Assembly (NCBI RefSeq): GCF_900100175.1
Contig: NZ_FNEM01000017.1
Coordinates: 1-64,000, forward strand
From: Ferrimonas sediminum
GTDB taxonomy: Bacteria > Pseudomonadota > Gammaproteobacteria > Enterobacterales > Shewanellaceae
Direction of reading: 5' to 3'
DNA: 64,000 nucleotides
The translations under genes were made by a program, and so were the position numbers. Shown here piece by piece: positions 36,631 to 45,843 of the stretch (position 1 is the stretch's first letter; each line of letters begins with the position of its first letter). Below the pieces are notes generated by a model, which ran no database searches, was not told where the DNA came from, and was given only the letters and a program-made list of their open reading frames with translations.

Positions 36631-38046
36631 GTGAATCCGATACTGATCTCCATACTTTTATACCTGCTGCTGACGCTGCTGGTTTCCCGCGTGGCGGCGG
36701 CCCGCTCAGCCAATGAGTCCGGCTTTTCCCGTCAGCATTTTCTTGGCGGCCAGTTTATGGGCGGCGGCATTCTGGCGTTGTCGCTGGTGGCCACCTATAC
36801 CAGTGCCAGTTCGTTTATTGGCGGCCCGGGGGCGGCCTACACCTTCGGCCTCGGCTGGGTGCTGCTGGCGGTGATTCAGGTACCGGTGGCGATGCTGACC
36901 CTGGGAGTGTTGGGGCCGCGACTGTGGACGCTGGCGAAATCCAGCCAGGCGGTGACCATTCTCGACATTTTCCGCGATCGCTACCAGTCCAAGCCGTTGC
37001 TGTGGCTGGCGGGGATCAGCCTGGTGGCGGGGTTTCTTGGGATGATCGTGGTGCAGTTTACCAGCGGCGCCCGGTTGCTGAGCGTGGTGGCGGAGATTGA
37101 GTACACCACGGCACTGTTGCTGTTTGTGGCCACGGTGGTGATCTACACCTTATGGGGCGGCTTTCGTGCCGTCAGCTATACCGACGCCATTCAGGGGCTG
37201 ATCATGCTGGCGGGGATGTTTGCCCTGCTGATGGGCGTGCTCAGCTATGGCGGCGGTGTGGCACACCTGACCTCGCAGATGGCGGAGATTGACCCGGGAT
37301 TGTTGCAACCCCACGGCCCGGACGGCTTTATGTCCTGGCCATTTTTGTTGTCGTTCTGGGTGTTGGTGTGCTTTGGCACCATCGGTCTGCCTCACACGGT
37401 ATTGCGGGTGATGGCGGCCCGGGACGGCAAAGCCATTGCCCGGGCGATGGTTCTGGGTACCGCGGTAACGGCGCTGGTGACGTTGCTTCCCCATCTTATT
37501 GGTGCCCTGGGGCGGCCGCTGGTGTCGAACCTGAACAGCCCGGATGAGGTGATTCCCACCCTGATGGTGCAGCTGTTCTCGCCCTGGGTGGCCGGCCTGT
37601 TGTTGGCCGCGCCCATTGCGGCGGTGATGTCGTCGGTGGACTCGATGTTGCTGCAGGCCACCTCGACTCTGGTGAATGACCTGGCGATGCAGGGACGTGA
37701 GTTCACCGAGCCTCAGCAAAAGTGGCTGACCCGGGGGGTGACCTTGTTGGTGGCTGCGAGCTGTACCTTGTTGGCACTGGATCCGCCGCAGATGATCATC
37801 TGGCTCAATATGGCCGCCTTTGGTGCGCTGCAGGTGGTGTTCCTGTGGCCGCTGGTACTGGGACTGTTCTGGCCGGTAGCTCGCAGTGAGGCGGCATTGA
37901 CCTCTGTGCTGGCCGGACTGGGCTGTTATCTGCCGATGACCTTTATGAAGATAAAATTGGCAAACATGCACGCCATCGTGCCGGCCCTGGCGGTGTCGCT
38001 GCTGGGGTTTGTGCTGGCGCAGTGGTGGCTGTCCCGGCGCCGTTAA
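36631..38046 (+). CDS. panF: Sodium/pantothenate symporter (SSF family)
   Basis: A 471-aa sodium:solute symporter with about 13 hydrophobic segments; the SSF signature region ILDIFRDRYQS, YTLWGGFRAVSYTDAIQG (sodium-binding helix) and GLPHTVLRV are typical of PanF. It imports pantothenate for CoA synthesis with Na+. GTG 36631 is preferred because it lies just after yhdT and precedes the first membrane helix; the longer frame runs through yhdT. Assignment to pantothenate rests on the PanF-like sequence and the yhdT partner. Confidence 0.85.
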   Translation: MNPILISILLYLLLTLLVSRVAAARSANESGFSRQHFLGGQFMGGGILALSLVATYTSASSFIGGPGAAYTFGLGWVLLAVIQVPVAMLTLGVLGPRLWTLAKSSQAVTILDIFRDRYQSKPLLWLAGISLVAGFLGMIVVQFTSGARLLSVVAEIEYTTALLLFVATVVIYTLWGGFRAVSYTDAIQGLIMLAGMFALLMGVLSYGGGVAHLTSQMAEIDPGLLQPHGPDGFMSWPFLLSFWVLVCFGTIGLPHTVLRVMAARDGKAIARAMVLGTAVTALVTLLPHLIGALGRPLVSNLNSPDEVIPTLMVQLFSPWVAGLLLAAPIAAVMSSVDSMLLQATSTLVNDLAMQGREFTEPQQKWLTRGVTLLVAASCTLLALDPPQMIIWLNMAAFGALQVVFLWPLVLGLFWPVARSEAALTSVLAGLGCYLPMTFMKIKLANMHAIVPALAVSLLGFVLAQWWLSRRR

Positions 38047-38066
38047 CCGCCTCGTTGAGTGAAAAA

Positions 38067-38090
38067 GCGACCCTTGGGGTCGTTTTTTTT
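38067..38090 (+). terminator. Rho-independent terminator after panF
   Basis: GCGACCC-TTG-GGGTCG stem followed by eight Ts. Confidence 0.9.
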
Positions 38091-38204
38091 ACAGGTCGAG
38101 ATGGCAGGTGAGGGCAAAGGCGATTCCGAAAACCAAGGTGAATTCAGGCAAGGTGGTAATGACGGTGAACAGCAATCGGCAGAGTGCGACTATCTACGCT
38201 AATC

Positions 38205-38218
38205 TTGTTCAAGATCAA
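38205..38218. promoter_or_regulatory. FNR-like box upstream of the DUF3360 gene
   Basis: TTGTT-CAAG-ATCAA matches the FNR consensus TTGATnnnnATCAA at 9 of 10 positions, about 300 bp before the start codon. Suggests anaerobic control. Confidence 0.5.
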
Positions 38219-38399
38219 ACATTTGATAACTGCTGTTTTTGAGTGGGAATAACCCATTTTTATCTTTTATAACCAGCACTTATCAACTTTCACCGGAAAG
38301 TGACCTGGAGGCCATCCTGAATCTTGTGATCGGGCTAACGTTTCGTCGTTTGACATCGATTCGGGGGTGAAGTTTAATTCAGCCGATTTATTTTTAGTA

Positions 38400-38416
38400 A
38401 AATGGTCTTACCAATT
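38400..38416. promoter_or_regulatory. PdhR-like operator upstream of the DUF3360 gene
   Basis: AAATGGT-CTT-ACCAATT, 13 of 14 positions of AATTGGTnnnACCAATT, the box of PdhR/LldR-type GntR regulators that respond to pyruvate or lactate. About 100 bp before the start, in promoter position. Confidence 0.5.
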
Positions 38417-38512
38417 AGCCCGATGTGGCGGTCAGTAAGGCGTTAAGTTGTTGTGTCGGCTGGTTGCCGCCGCCACAAGCACCATCGTGATTTTTAACCG
38501 AGGTTGATAAGC

Positions 38513-40021
38513 ATGCGGGACGTAGAAAACTCGAGCTATAGCGAGTTGCACAAGCCTAGCAGTGAATTTGACAGCCGTTCAGACTATCTGGACCACGAGC
38601 TGCAAATTATGAAGCCACGTCGCTGGGGTCTGAACCTTCCTGGCCGTGATTTCCGTTTTGAGTGGGAAGATCTGGTACCAGCCATCGCCGGTACCATTGG
38701 CATCACCGTAATGTACTCCGCCGTAATGGCAGCCTGGGGTGCAGGCTTGACCGAGCGGTGGGATCACGTGAACCTGGGCGCCGAGTGGGCCATTGAGGTG
38801 GTTCGCGTCGAGATGCTGATTCCGGCTCTGCTGTTTTGTATTCTGGGCTCGGGTTTCATTAACCCTCGTGCCAACCTGGCCGGTAACCACGGCCCGATGA
38901 TTCCCCTGATCGGCGCCATCGCGCTGGCGGGCGCTCACCCTCTGGCCCTGGCGATTCTGCTGGGTGTCTTCGGTTTGCTGCTCAGTTACTTCAAGGGGGG
39001 CTCGAAACTCGTTAACCTCACCGGAGAGGGGGTCGCCGGCGGTCTGCTGGTGTACCTGGGAGCCATGGGCTCCATGGGACAGATCGGTTCTCTGTTTACC
39101 TGGGCCGAAGGCCTGCAGGCAAAACATGCCCTGGATTACAGCCTGAGCCACGTGGCTCTGATGATCCTGGCCGTCAACATCATCGTTTACTCGGTGCTGG
39201 CGCGGATGGGTAAGCGTTGGTTGGCCATTCCCCTGTGCTCCATCGCTGCCGTAGCCATCGCGTTTGCGTTCGGTGCTGGCCTGGATCTGGAGTTCGTGAC
39301 GGCTCCTGGCCTGCCTAACCTGAACCCTGTGTACTGGTGGGGCTCCACCGAGACCGGCTGGCAGTTGGGCTTGCCTAACCTGCAGCACTTCATTGCGTCT
39401 CTGCCGTTTGCGATTCTGGCGGTTGCCATGTGGTCTCCGGACTTCCTGGGTCACCGTATCTTCCAGGAGCTGAACTACCCTAAGAAGACCGACAAGGTGC
39501 TGATGGACGTGGATGACACCATGACCTGCTGCTCCCTGCGTCAGATGGTGGGTACTGCCTTCGGTGGCGGTAACATCACCTCCTCCTGGGGTACTTACAT
39601 GATTCCGGCGGCGATTGCCAAGCGTCCTATCCCGGCCGGTGCCATCGTACTGGGTGTTCTGTGTATCGTGGTTGCTGTCATCGGCTACCCAATGGACATC
39701 ACCGTATGGCGTCCTGTTATGTCCATCGCGCTGCTGGTAGGTGTGTTCCTGCCGCTGCTGGAAGCGGGCATGCAGATGGTGAAGGACACCAAAGACTCTC
39801 AGTCTGCGGGTATCTGTATCTTCGCCTCCATCGTGGTAAACCCAGTATTTGCCTGGGCCCTGACCATGCTGTTGGACAACAACGGCCTGATCGGTGACAA
39901 AGAGCGCGCCAACAAGCTGTCGTTTGCCGACCGCCTGATTATCCCTGGTGGTGCCTTTATCATCTGTGTTGCGGCCATGCTGGCCGTGGGCATGCTGCCA
40001 GGTGTTCCAGCTCTGCTGTAA
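38513..40021 (+). CDS. DUF3360 family membrane transporter
   Basis: A 502-aa membrane protein of the DUF3360 family (Vibrio/Shewanella), distantly like SulP/xanthine-uracil permeases. About ten to twelve hydrophobic segments; notable runs include INPRANLAGNHGPMIPLIGAI (split: NPRANLAGNHGP) and a late DDTMTCCS motif. The ATG at 38513 has GAGGT upstream; a TTG at 38504 is an alternative. Its codon bias is like pflB, implying high expression, and its upstream region has an FNR-like and a PdhR-like box. A transporter for an anaerobic carbon or anion substrate is likely, but the substrate is unknown. Confidence 0.8.
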   Translation: MRDVENSSYSELHKPSSEFDSRSDYLDHELQIMKPRRWGLNLPGRDFRFEWEDLVPAIAGTIGITVMYSAVMAAWGAGLTERWDHVNLGAEWAIEVVRVEMLIPALLFCILGSGFINPRANLAGNHGPMIPLIGAIALAGAHPLALAILLGVFGLLLSYFKGGSKLVNLTGEGVAGGLLVYLGAMGSMGQIGSLFTWAEGLQAKHALDYSLSHVALMILAVNIIVYSVLARMGKRWLAIPLCSIAAVAIAFAFGAGLDLEFVTAPGLPNLNPVYWWGSTETGWQLGLPNLQHFIASLPFAILAVAMWSPDFLGHRIFQELNYPKKTDKVLMDVDDTMTCCSLRQMVGTAFGGGNITSSWGTYMIPAAIAKRPIPAGAIVLGVLCIVVAVIGYPMDITVWRPVMSIALLVGVFLPLLEAGMQMVKDTKDSQSAGICIFASIVVNPVFAWALTMLLDNNGLIGDKERANKLSFADRLIIPGGAFIICVAAMLAVGMLPGVPALL

Positions 40022-40040
40022 CCCTGCTTAGCCCCACAGA

Positions 40041-40071
40041 AAAAAACGCAGCCATTCGGCTGCGTTTTTTT
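40041..40071. terminator. Bidirectional terminator
   Basis: AAAAAACGCAGCC-attc-GGCTGCGTTTTTTT serving the DUF3360 gene and the facing GcvR-like gene. Confidence 0.9.
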
Positions 40072-40098
40072 ATGACTGCAATTCAGGCGACAATGGAG

Positions 40099-40596
40099 TC
40101 AGGCCGCTTCGGCCCGTACATTGCCTGGCAGGGCCTCCAGTTTCTCAACCAGTACCTTGGATTCGATTTGAGTCGGAGCACTGAGTTCCAGAGTGGCGGT
40201 AAAGACGGTACGGCCCAGATCCGAGGCCGTCAGTCTGAGACTGTCAAAATTCACGATATTGATGTCCATCTCATGAATGGCGCCGGTAATGTCATGAATC
40301 AACCCGGCCCGATCGTCGGCATCGACCTGCAATGCCAAGGTGAAGCGGGCGTCGTTGATGCTGGCTGGGGGGGTAAACTGGCTGGTGATTCCGGGGTGAG
40401 CGCTGAACTGCTGTCGCAGCGTGTCCAGATTTTGCTCCGGCAGTTCAATCTCCAGCAAAATGGCGGTTTGTCCGGCCAGGTGGATGACCTTGCTGCTGAG
40501 CCACTTTCCCTCCAGCTCATGGGTGAAGCCGGCCAATTGCTTGAGCAGGCCTGGTTGGTCAGTGCCGGTGACGGTGGCGATGGTACGTATCTTCAT
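40099..40596 (-). CDS. gcvR: GcvR-like ACT-domain regulatory protein
   Basis: A 165-aa protein of two ACT domains (about residues 3-75 and 88-160): the first begins ATVTGTDQPGLL, the second VDADDRAGLIHDITG. This is the layout of GcvR, a regulator of glycine cleavage that works by protein contact. No DNA-binding domain. Possible paralogue of a second such gene elsewhere, so the gene symbol is moderate in confidence. Monocistronic, leftward. Confidence 0.75.
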   Translation of the reverse strand: MKIRTIATVTGTDQPGLLKQLAGFTHELEGKWLSSKVIHLAGQTAILLEIELPEQNLDTLRQQFSAHPGITSQFTPPASINDARFTLALQVDADDRAGLIHDITGAIHEMDINIVNFDSLRLTASDLGRTVFTATLELSAPTQIESKVLVEKLEALPGNVRAEAA

Positions 40597-40801
40597 CCGC
40601 TACTCCTTACCCTAAAGGGTTTGAGGGATCGCAGGGCGCCTGGCTGGTGCGACAGAGGCGTTCCTGCGCCTTATTGTTATGGATGCTGCAAGCAGCGCCG
40701 AGCCTCACGCAACGGTGTTGATTCGGTAGCTGCTTCTAACACTGTAGCAGGTCTGATGGTGACACCGCTGATCCAGATTAATCAATGGTGGGGTGTCAGA
40801 T

Positions 40802-40831
40802 AAAAACATACCACCGCAAGGGTGGCATGTT
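40802..40831 (-). terminator. Terminator after the winged-helix gene
   Basis: Minus strand AACATGCCACC-cttgc-GGTGGTATGTT (one mismatch) followed by TTTTAT. The rest of 40597-40886 shows no gene. Confidence 0.65.
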
Positions 40832-40886
40832 AGGCGGGTTGGTGCCCTGACGGGCACCGGTGTGCTAGCACACTGGGCGCTCTACA

Positions 40887-41213
40887 CTAAACAATATTGG
40901 TGAGGCGGTCGCGGATTTCCCGGCCTTTTTCGGTCAGGTAGGCGCGTTTGATACGATAGTCTTGTTCGTCGATTCGCAACTCGACCAACCCCAATCCTTG
41001 GCGACCGGAATGCACACGGTCTGACAGCAGACGGGCATTACGGCTGGCGCTGGCCTGGGACATCTCGAAGCGTTCCTGCAGATCTTTGATGGAGCACCCC
41101 TCCTCCTGACACACCTGCATAAACATCAGACAAGTCTGAGGGGGAATCTCAGAGTAAACGTCTCTGAAAATCTCTACGGCATCCATCAGTTTGGACAATT
41201 GAGCTTGTGCCAT
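40887..41213 (-). CDS. MarR-like winged-helix regulator
   Basis: A 108-aa winged-helix protein: CSIKDLQERFEMSQASASRNARLLSD looks like a helix-turn-helix with recognition helix, followed by wing residues GLVELRIDE and YLTEKGREIRD. Smaller than typical MarR, of unknown target. Encoded alone on the minus strand with a long upstream gap, so it may regulate something outside this window. A candidate regulator of its own promoter. Confidence 0.75.
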   Translation of the reverse strand: MAQAQLSKLMDAVEIFRDVYSEIPPQTCLMFMQVCQEEGCSIKDLQERFEMSQASASRNARLLSDRVHSGRQGLGLVELRIDEQDYRIKRAYLTEKGREIRDRLTNIV

Positions 41214-41542
41214 TATTTTTTAGTTCCTCTGGTCAAGGCTCTTTGGTGATCGGCGCATTCTTATAATTAAAATCGCGATCAATTGAGTGTTTCATGCGTA
41301 TTGATATCAGCAGATATGTTCGATAGCCAGTTTTAAAAAATGAAAATTTGATCTCGAGTACATTGCGACTGAAAAAACTGCATTATTAATACTTCATTTG
41401 GACGTTTTGTTTACAACCCACTAACTGTGTAAAGGGGCGGATAACCGCCCCGATAAGAAAAGAAAGGTTCAAACCAAAAGGATAAGCAGAGTTTATCTAG
41501 TGATAGACTTCGTCGATATGGCGGGGATTGGTTCAGTTCTGG
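41214..41542. other. Gene-free region between the winged-helix gene and xthA
   Basis: 329 bp, AT-rich, holding the xthA hairpin (41434-41451) and the upstream region of the winged-helix gene, with an AAAATCGCGATCAATT stretch at about 41269-41284. No RNA gene recognised. Confidence 0.5.
41434..41451 (-). terminator. xthA hairpin terminator
   Basis: GGGGCGG-ATAA-CCGCCCC, followed on the minus strand by TTTAC; 92 bp downstream of the xthA stop. Confidence 0.6.
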
Positions 41543-42358
41543 TTAAGTTTTGCTGCGAATTGTCGTCCAGATGGGGGCGTGATCAGAAGGTTTCTCTATG
41601 CCTCTTAAATCATAATCCACGTCCGACTCCAATAACCTTTCCGATAACGATTTGGTTGTTAAAATGACGTCAATTCGCAACCCTCTGTTATCATTAAAGC
41701 CTTTGGAGCGATAATCAAACCAACTATATCGATCGCAAATTTCAGGATTTAAATATCTGAAACTGTCTGTAAATCCCCAACTAACTAATTTATCTAGCCA
41801 TTCTCGCTCTTCTGGAAGAAATGAGCACTTGCCTGTTTTTAGCCAACGCTTCGCATTGGCCTCGCCAATGCCGATGTCGAGGTCCGTGGGGCTGATGTTG
41901 ATGTCACCCATTACCACCAGTTTGTCTTCCGGCGTATGGTGGGAGTCCAGGTGGCTCATCAGGTCGGCGTAGAATTTCTGTTTGGCCGGGAATTTGGTCT
42001 CGTGGCTGCGGTTCTCCCCTTGAGGGAAGTAGCCATTGAGGATGCGGATGGGGCTGCCATCGTGATCGTCAACGGTGACCATGATCATTCGCTTTTGAGC
42101 GTCTTCATCATCGGTCAACCAGCCTTTTTGAACGTTCTGGGGCGGCTGTTTGGTCAACAGCGCCACACCATAGTGTCCTTTCTGTCCATGGTGCTCGACG
42201 TGATAACCCATGGCCTGTACCGCTTCCAGCGGAAACTGTGGGTCATCGACTTTGATCTCCTGCAAGCCGATGACGTCCGGTTGGTGGACGTCGATCAGGG
42301 CTTGCAGTTGATGCAGGCGAGCGCGTATGCCATTGATGTTGAATGACACAAACTTCAT
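41543..42358 (-). CDS. xthA: Exodeoxyribonuclease III
   Basis: AP endonuclease and 3'-5' exonuclease for base-excision repair. The catalytic residues of the family are visible: Glu in GLQEIKVDD, Asp/Asn in [10 protein letters not shown], His in PSDHAPIW. 271 aa is normal. The last third of the gene (41543-41850) has distinctly lower GC than the rest, although the protein remains conserved in its motifs. yciI lies 17 bp upstream in the same direction. Confidence 0.95.
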   Translation of the reverse strand: MKFVSFNINGIRARLHQLQALIDVHQPDVIGLQEIKVDDPQFPLEAVQAMGYHVEHHGQKGHYGVALLTKQPPQNVQKGWLTDDEDAQKRMIMVTVDDHDGSPIRILNGYFPQGENRSHETKFPAKQKFYADLMSHLDSHHTPEDKLVVMGDINISPTDLDIGIGEANAKRWLKTGKCSFLPEEREWLDKLVSWGFTDSFRYLNPEICDRYSWFDYRSKGFNDNRGLRIDVILTTKSLSERLLESDVDYDLRGIEKPSDHAPIWTTIRSKT

Positions 42359-42375
42359 AGCGTCACCTTAATGCG

Positions 42376-42675
42376 TTAGGGAAGAACCAGTTTGTATGGC
42401 TTGATGGTGGAGTTGGCGTACACACCAGCTTCGATGTACGGATCGGCATCGGCCCAGCTTTGGGCATCGGCCAGGGAGTCGAAGTCGGCGATGACCAGAG
42501 AGCCGGTAAAACCCGCTTCGCCTGGATCGTCACTGTCGATGGCGGGCAGCGGACCGGCGGCAAACAGTCGGCCTTCCTCTTTCAGCTGCTGCAGTCGTGC
42601 CAGGTGGGCAGGACGGGAGGTTTTGCGCATCGGCAGGCTGTTTTCCACGTCTTCGGAGTAGATCATATACCACAT
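42376..42675 (-). CDS. yciI: YciI family protein
   Basis: A 99-aa ferredoxin-like-fold protein of the YCII family, with [17 protein letters not shown] and the conserved Asp-rich D...SDDPGEAG region, and the late [10 protein letters not shown] motif. Relatives are small dehydrogenase-like or structural proteins of unsettled function; in related bacteria the gene is found near yciA/yciB and the trp genes, whereas here it sits next to xthA, 17 kb from yciB. Confidence 0.88.
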   Translation of the reverse strand: MWYMIYSEDVENSLPMRKTSRPAHLARLQQLKEEGRLFAAGPLPAIDSDDPGEAGFTGSLVIADFDSLADAQSWADADPYIEAGVYANSTIKPYKLVLP

Positions 42676-42784
42676 AGAGCGATCCTAGTTTTGTGAGTGA
42701 AATCCGTCTGATTATCAGTGCTCCCTTTGCCAGAGTAAAGGGCGTAACCCGGATTCAATTCTCGGATCATGAATTTTGCTCACT

Positions 42785-42806
42785 GCCCCGCCAGTGGCGG
42801 CGGGGC
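42785..42806 (-). terminator. Hairpin at the end of the tad operon
   Basis: GCCCCGCC-N6-GGCGGGGC, six bases past the tadD stop; no T-tract. Confidence 0.5.
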
Positions 42807-42811
42807 CGGTA

Positions 42812-43852
42812 TTAATTTTCTCCAACAATCTCTACGGTTGCAGAGTTGCTCACTTCGGCTTTGTAGTTTGCCTCCATGAGCAGGGGCAGAGGCCGGTAGC
42901 TGGAGTGAGCGGTGATGCTCTTACCTTGTAACTCCTGCAGTTTCTCCAGGTTGTCCTGGGCTTTGGCGAAGTAGGTGGGGGAGGCGTCAATGGCACGCCA
43001 GAACAGCTCTTTGGCATCGGCGTAGCGGCCCTCGAGCATGGCAAAATAGCCCAGATCGTTAAGGGCGTCGGCTTCCGGCATCACCTGTTTCAAAGACACC
43101 AGAGCCCGCTTGTAGTGTTTCATGCGGGCGTACACCAGCCCCAGGTTGGTCCAGGCACGTTTGAAATCGGGTTGCTTCTGAACCGCCTGTCTCAGATGAA
43201 TCTCCGCCTGCCTCAGGTTGCCGTCGAGGTAGTAGGAGTAACCCAGGTTAGTCAGGACATTGGCAGCACCCGGCGCCCGGTCCAGCACCAGTTGGTACAT
43301 CTCCCGGGCCTGGGGGTATTCGCCGCTGAGGTCGTGCAGGATTCCCAGGGCGTTGTAGCACCTCAGTGGCGAGGTTTTGTCCAGAGGCTGCAGTGGCTGC
43401 TCGTTGCCGTCGCCCACCAACACCTGGTGACTGGCACTGAGGAGCCGTTGCTGATCGAGGTTTTTGGCTTTGGTCAGGTAGGTGCGGGCTTGCCGGTTTT
43501 CTCCGGCTTTCAGCTTATGCAGTGCCAGTGCCGTCAGGGCTTCGATGTTGTCGGGTTCTTGTTTCAGTACATCCTGAAAGGCGTGCAGGGCGTACTCACT
43601 GTTACCAAGCTGGGTTTGCACCTGACCTATGTGAAACAGGATGTCGGCATTTTCGGGTTGCTGTTCCAGCGCTTCCAGGTAGTGCTTGAGGGCCACATCG
43701 TACTGGCGGCGTTGTTGTGCTGCCTGGGCCTGGCTGAGCAGGCTGTTGATGTCGGGCGGCTGGAACGCGGGAGTCTCGGGTGTCGAGGCGCACCCCCCGA
43801 GCTGCAGGGCCAACATTACGGTCAACAGGGCTGATAGAAGCTTATTGGTCAT
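42812..43852 (-). CDS. tadD: TadD-type TPR lipoprotein
   Basis: Lipoprotein signal with lipobox LQLGGC near residue 20 and about six TPR repeats (AEALTAL-HKLKAGENRQA; NLGYSYYLDGNLRQAEIHLRQAV in short form). TadD proteins are pilotin-like lipoproteins needed for secretin assembly or stability in Flp pilus systems. The start at 43852 has AAGGAA six bases upstream; a longer frame to 43891 is discarded. Last gene of the tad operon. Confidence 0.85.
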   Translation of the reverse strand: MTNKLLSALLTVMLALQLGGCASTPETPAFQPPDINSLLSQAQAAQQRRQYDVALKHYLEALEQQPENADILFHIGQVQTQLGNSEYALHAFQDVLKQEPDNIEALTALALHKLKAGENRQARTYLTKAKNLDQQRLLSASHQVLVGDGNEQPLQPLDKTSPLRCYNALGILHDLSGEYPQAREMYQLVLDRAPGAANVLTNLGYSYYLDGNLRQAEIHLRQAVQKQPDFKRAWTNLGLVYARMKHYKRALVSLKQVMPEADALNDLGYFAMLEGRYADAKELFWRAIDASPTYFAKAQDNLEKLQELQGKSITAHSSYRPLPLLMEANYKAEVSNSATVEIVGEN

Positions 43853-43877
43853 GATTTTTCCTTGTTGAGTACGCGAA

Positions 43878-44855
43878 TTAAAATGCAACATCCCACACTT
43901 CGGCCAACTTCAGCATCGCCGGTCCGATGGCGACAATGAAGAATGATGGCCAGATGCAAAAGATCATCGGAAACATCATCTTGACCCCAAGTTTTCCGGC
44001 CATCTCTTCGGCGGCCTGAATCCGTTTTTCCCGATACTCTTCCGAGTAGACCCGCAGGGTTTCGGCGATGCCGGTACCCAGTCGCATCGATTGGGTAATG
44101 GAGCCGTTGAGGCCTCGAATGTCCTCCAATCCGGTGCGATCGGCAAACTCTTGCAATGCCACATTCATCGGCAGTCCCGCCCGGTTTTTCTGGCACACCA
44201 GTTGCAGCTCTTCCGCCAGTTCGAAGTGGCTGAGACGAATCTCCTGGGCTACCCGGTTGAGGGCGGCCAGCAGACCGAGCCCGGCTTCACAACACACCAC
44301 CAACAGATCCAGGGCATCGGGAAACCCCACCTTCATTTTTCGCATCCGCTTGTCGGCCAGGGTGTCGAGGACAAAGCTGGGCAGCACAAAGGCCAACCCA
44401 AGCATCACTGCTATTCCATAGAACAGAACGGTGCCGGAGGCATTGGGAAAGGCCCGTAGCATAAACATGCAGCCGGCGATGGCGGCGGCAAACACCAGAA
44501 TGCGGCAGCCGTTGTAGACGGCAAGGGCATTATTAGAATGAAACCCGGAGTGAATGAGTCGTTTGCGGGTGTCTTCATTACCAAAAGCAAAGCGGCCGAT
44601 CAGCTTCTGGTGTTTTTTATGGTTCAGGCCGTGTTCCAGTGAGTCATCGAAGTCGTCCTGCAGTTGCGGGCTGTTGCCTTCGGTCGCTTTGAGGTGGGCC
44701 AGACGTTGGCGAGTGGGGGAATACAACCCGCTGAACAGCAGGCCGATGCCGATGGCCAGGGTGATGCCGGCACCGGCGGCGATCAGGTAGACCACGTAGA
44801 TGGAGTAGGTCTGGTTTTGCAGCTGTTCGTTGATGAGGCTTAAGAGATAGTCCAT
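43878..44855 (-). CDS. tadC: Tad inner-membrane platform protein TadC
   Basis: Type II secretion F domain protein (325 aa): hydrophobic helices near residues 20-40, about 110-155, and the last 30 residues; the F-domain pattern ALDLLVVCCEAGLGLLAALNRVA and the late GVKMMFPMIFCIWPSFFIV. Forms the inner-membrane platform of the Flp pilus with TadB. It starts two bases upstream of the tadB stop, i.e. tightly coupled. Confidence 0.92.
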   Translation of the reverse strand: MDYLLSLINEQLQNQTYSIYVVYLIAAGAGITLAIGIGLLFSGLYSPTRQRLAHLKATEGNSPQLQDDFDDSLEHGLNHKKHQKLIGRFAFGNEDTRKRLIHSGFHSNNALAVYNGCRILVFAAAIAGCMFMLRAFPNASGTVLFYGIAVMLGLAFVLPSFVLDTLADKRMRKMKVGFPDALDLLVVCCEAGLGLLAALNRVAQEIRLSHFELAEELQLVCQKNRAGLPMNVALQEFADRTGLEDIRGLNGSITQSMRLGTGIAETLRVYSEEYREKRIQAAEEMAGKLGVKMMFPMIFCIWPSFFIVAIGPAMLKLAEVWDVAF

Positions 44856-44857
44856 GG

Positions 44858-45832
44858 TTACACCTCGATTCGGATCAGGCGCCCAATCCAGTAGGTGCCA
44901 ATCATCATGCCGATGGCACCGTACATAAGCAGGTCGTTGCCTGATTCACTGTCGGTCAGTTCGCGGGCATAGCTGGGAGAGGTCAGGAACAGGAAGGCAA
45001 ACAGGCCCAATGGCATCAGCACCAGTACCCAAGCCGACATTCGGCCCTCGGCAGACATGGATTTTACCTTGCGTTTAAAGGTGAACCGCTGGCGAATCAC
45101 CCGGGACAGGTTTTGCATATTCTCGGCCAGATTACCGCCGGTTTCCTTCTGCACCTGTACTGCCGAGGAGAAGGCCATGGCCGAGACCGACGGCACCCGT
45201 TCAATGAATCTCAGCAGGGCCCGCTTGGTGTCTTTGCCGTAGTTGATGTCGGCGAACATTAACCTGAACTCAAACGCCAGTGGCCCCTCCATCTCTTCAT
45301 AGGTCAGCTTGACCGAATCGGAGAAGGCGTACCCCGCCTGCAGGCCTCGCCGCAGGATATCCAGCGCCTCGGGGAACTGCTCTTCGATGGTCTCCATCCG
45401 TTTGTCAAAGTCCCGGGACAGCTTGAAGTGAAACAGGGTCAGGGTCAGCAGGAAAGCCAGCATGCAGAACAGCCAGTCTTTGGATAAAAACCAGCATATC
45501 ACGGTAAACACCAGCGCGGTGAACAGGGCCATCATCAGGTATTGATGCCCCAGATAGCGGGAGCCGGATTGCTCCAGCTTGAAGGACAGGTTCTGAATAA
45601 AGGGGAACTGTTCCATCCTGCGGCCCAGGGAGGAGGCTTTCTGCAACCGGTTCCGGCGCAGAAGCGAGACATCATCGGCACTGTCACCCCGCTCTTTGGC
45701 CAGCTGCTTGAGGCGATCCTTGATGACCCGGGTATCTCCGCGCTGGGGTCGGTAGACCGGAAGAAACAGGGCCTGAGACAGCAGCAGCACCGCCGCAAAG
45801 ACGCAGCCCAGGAAGATGACTTGAATGCTCAT
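44858..45832 (-). CDS. tadB: Tad inner-membrane platform protein TadB
   Basis: 324-aa T2SSF-domain protein with an N-terminal membrane helix, a cytoplasmic region and the F-domain motif EALDILRRGLQAGYAFSDSVKLT (short form), then GGNLAENMQNLSRVIRQR. Partner of TadC in the pilus platform. It lies 11 bp downstream of tadA, in the standard tad order. Confidence 0.92.
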   Translation of the reverse strand: MSIQVIFLGCVFAAVLLLSQALFLPVYRPQRGDTRVIKDRLKQLAKERGDSADDVSLLRRNRLQKASSLGRRMEQFPFIQNLSFKLEQSGSRYLGHQYLMMALFTALVFTVICWFLSKDWLFCMLAFLLTLTLFHFKLSRDFDKRMETIEEQFPEALDILRRGLQAGYAFSDSVKLTYEEMEGPLAFEFRLMFADINYGKDTKRALLRFIERVPSVSAMAFSSAVQVQKETGGNLAENMQNLSRVIRQRFTFKRKVKSMSAEGRMSAWVLVLMPLGLFAFLFLTSPSYARELTDSESGNDLLMYGAIGMMIGTYWIGRLIRIEV

Positions 45833-45843
45833 AACGGCCCCTT

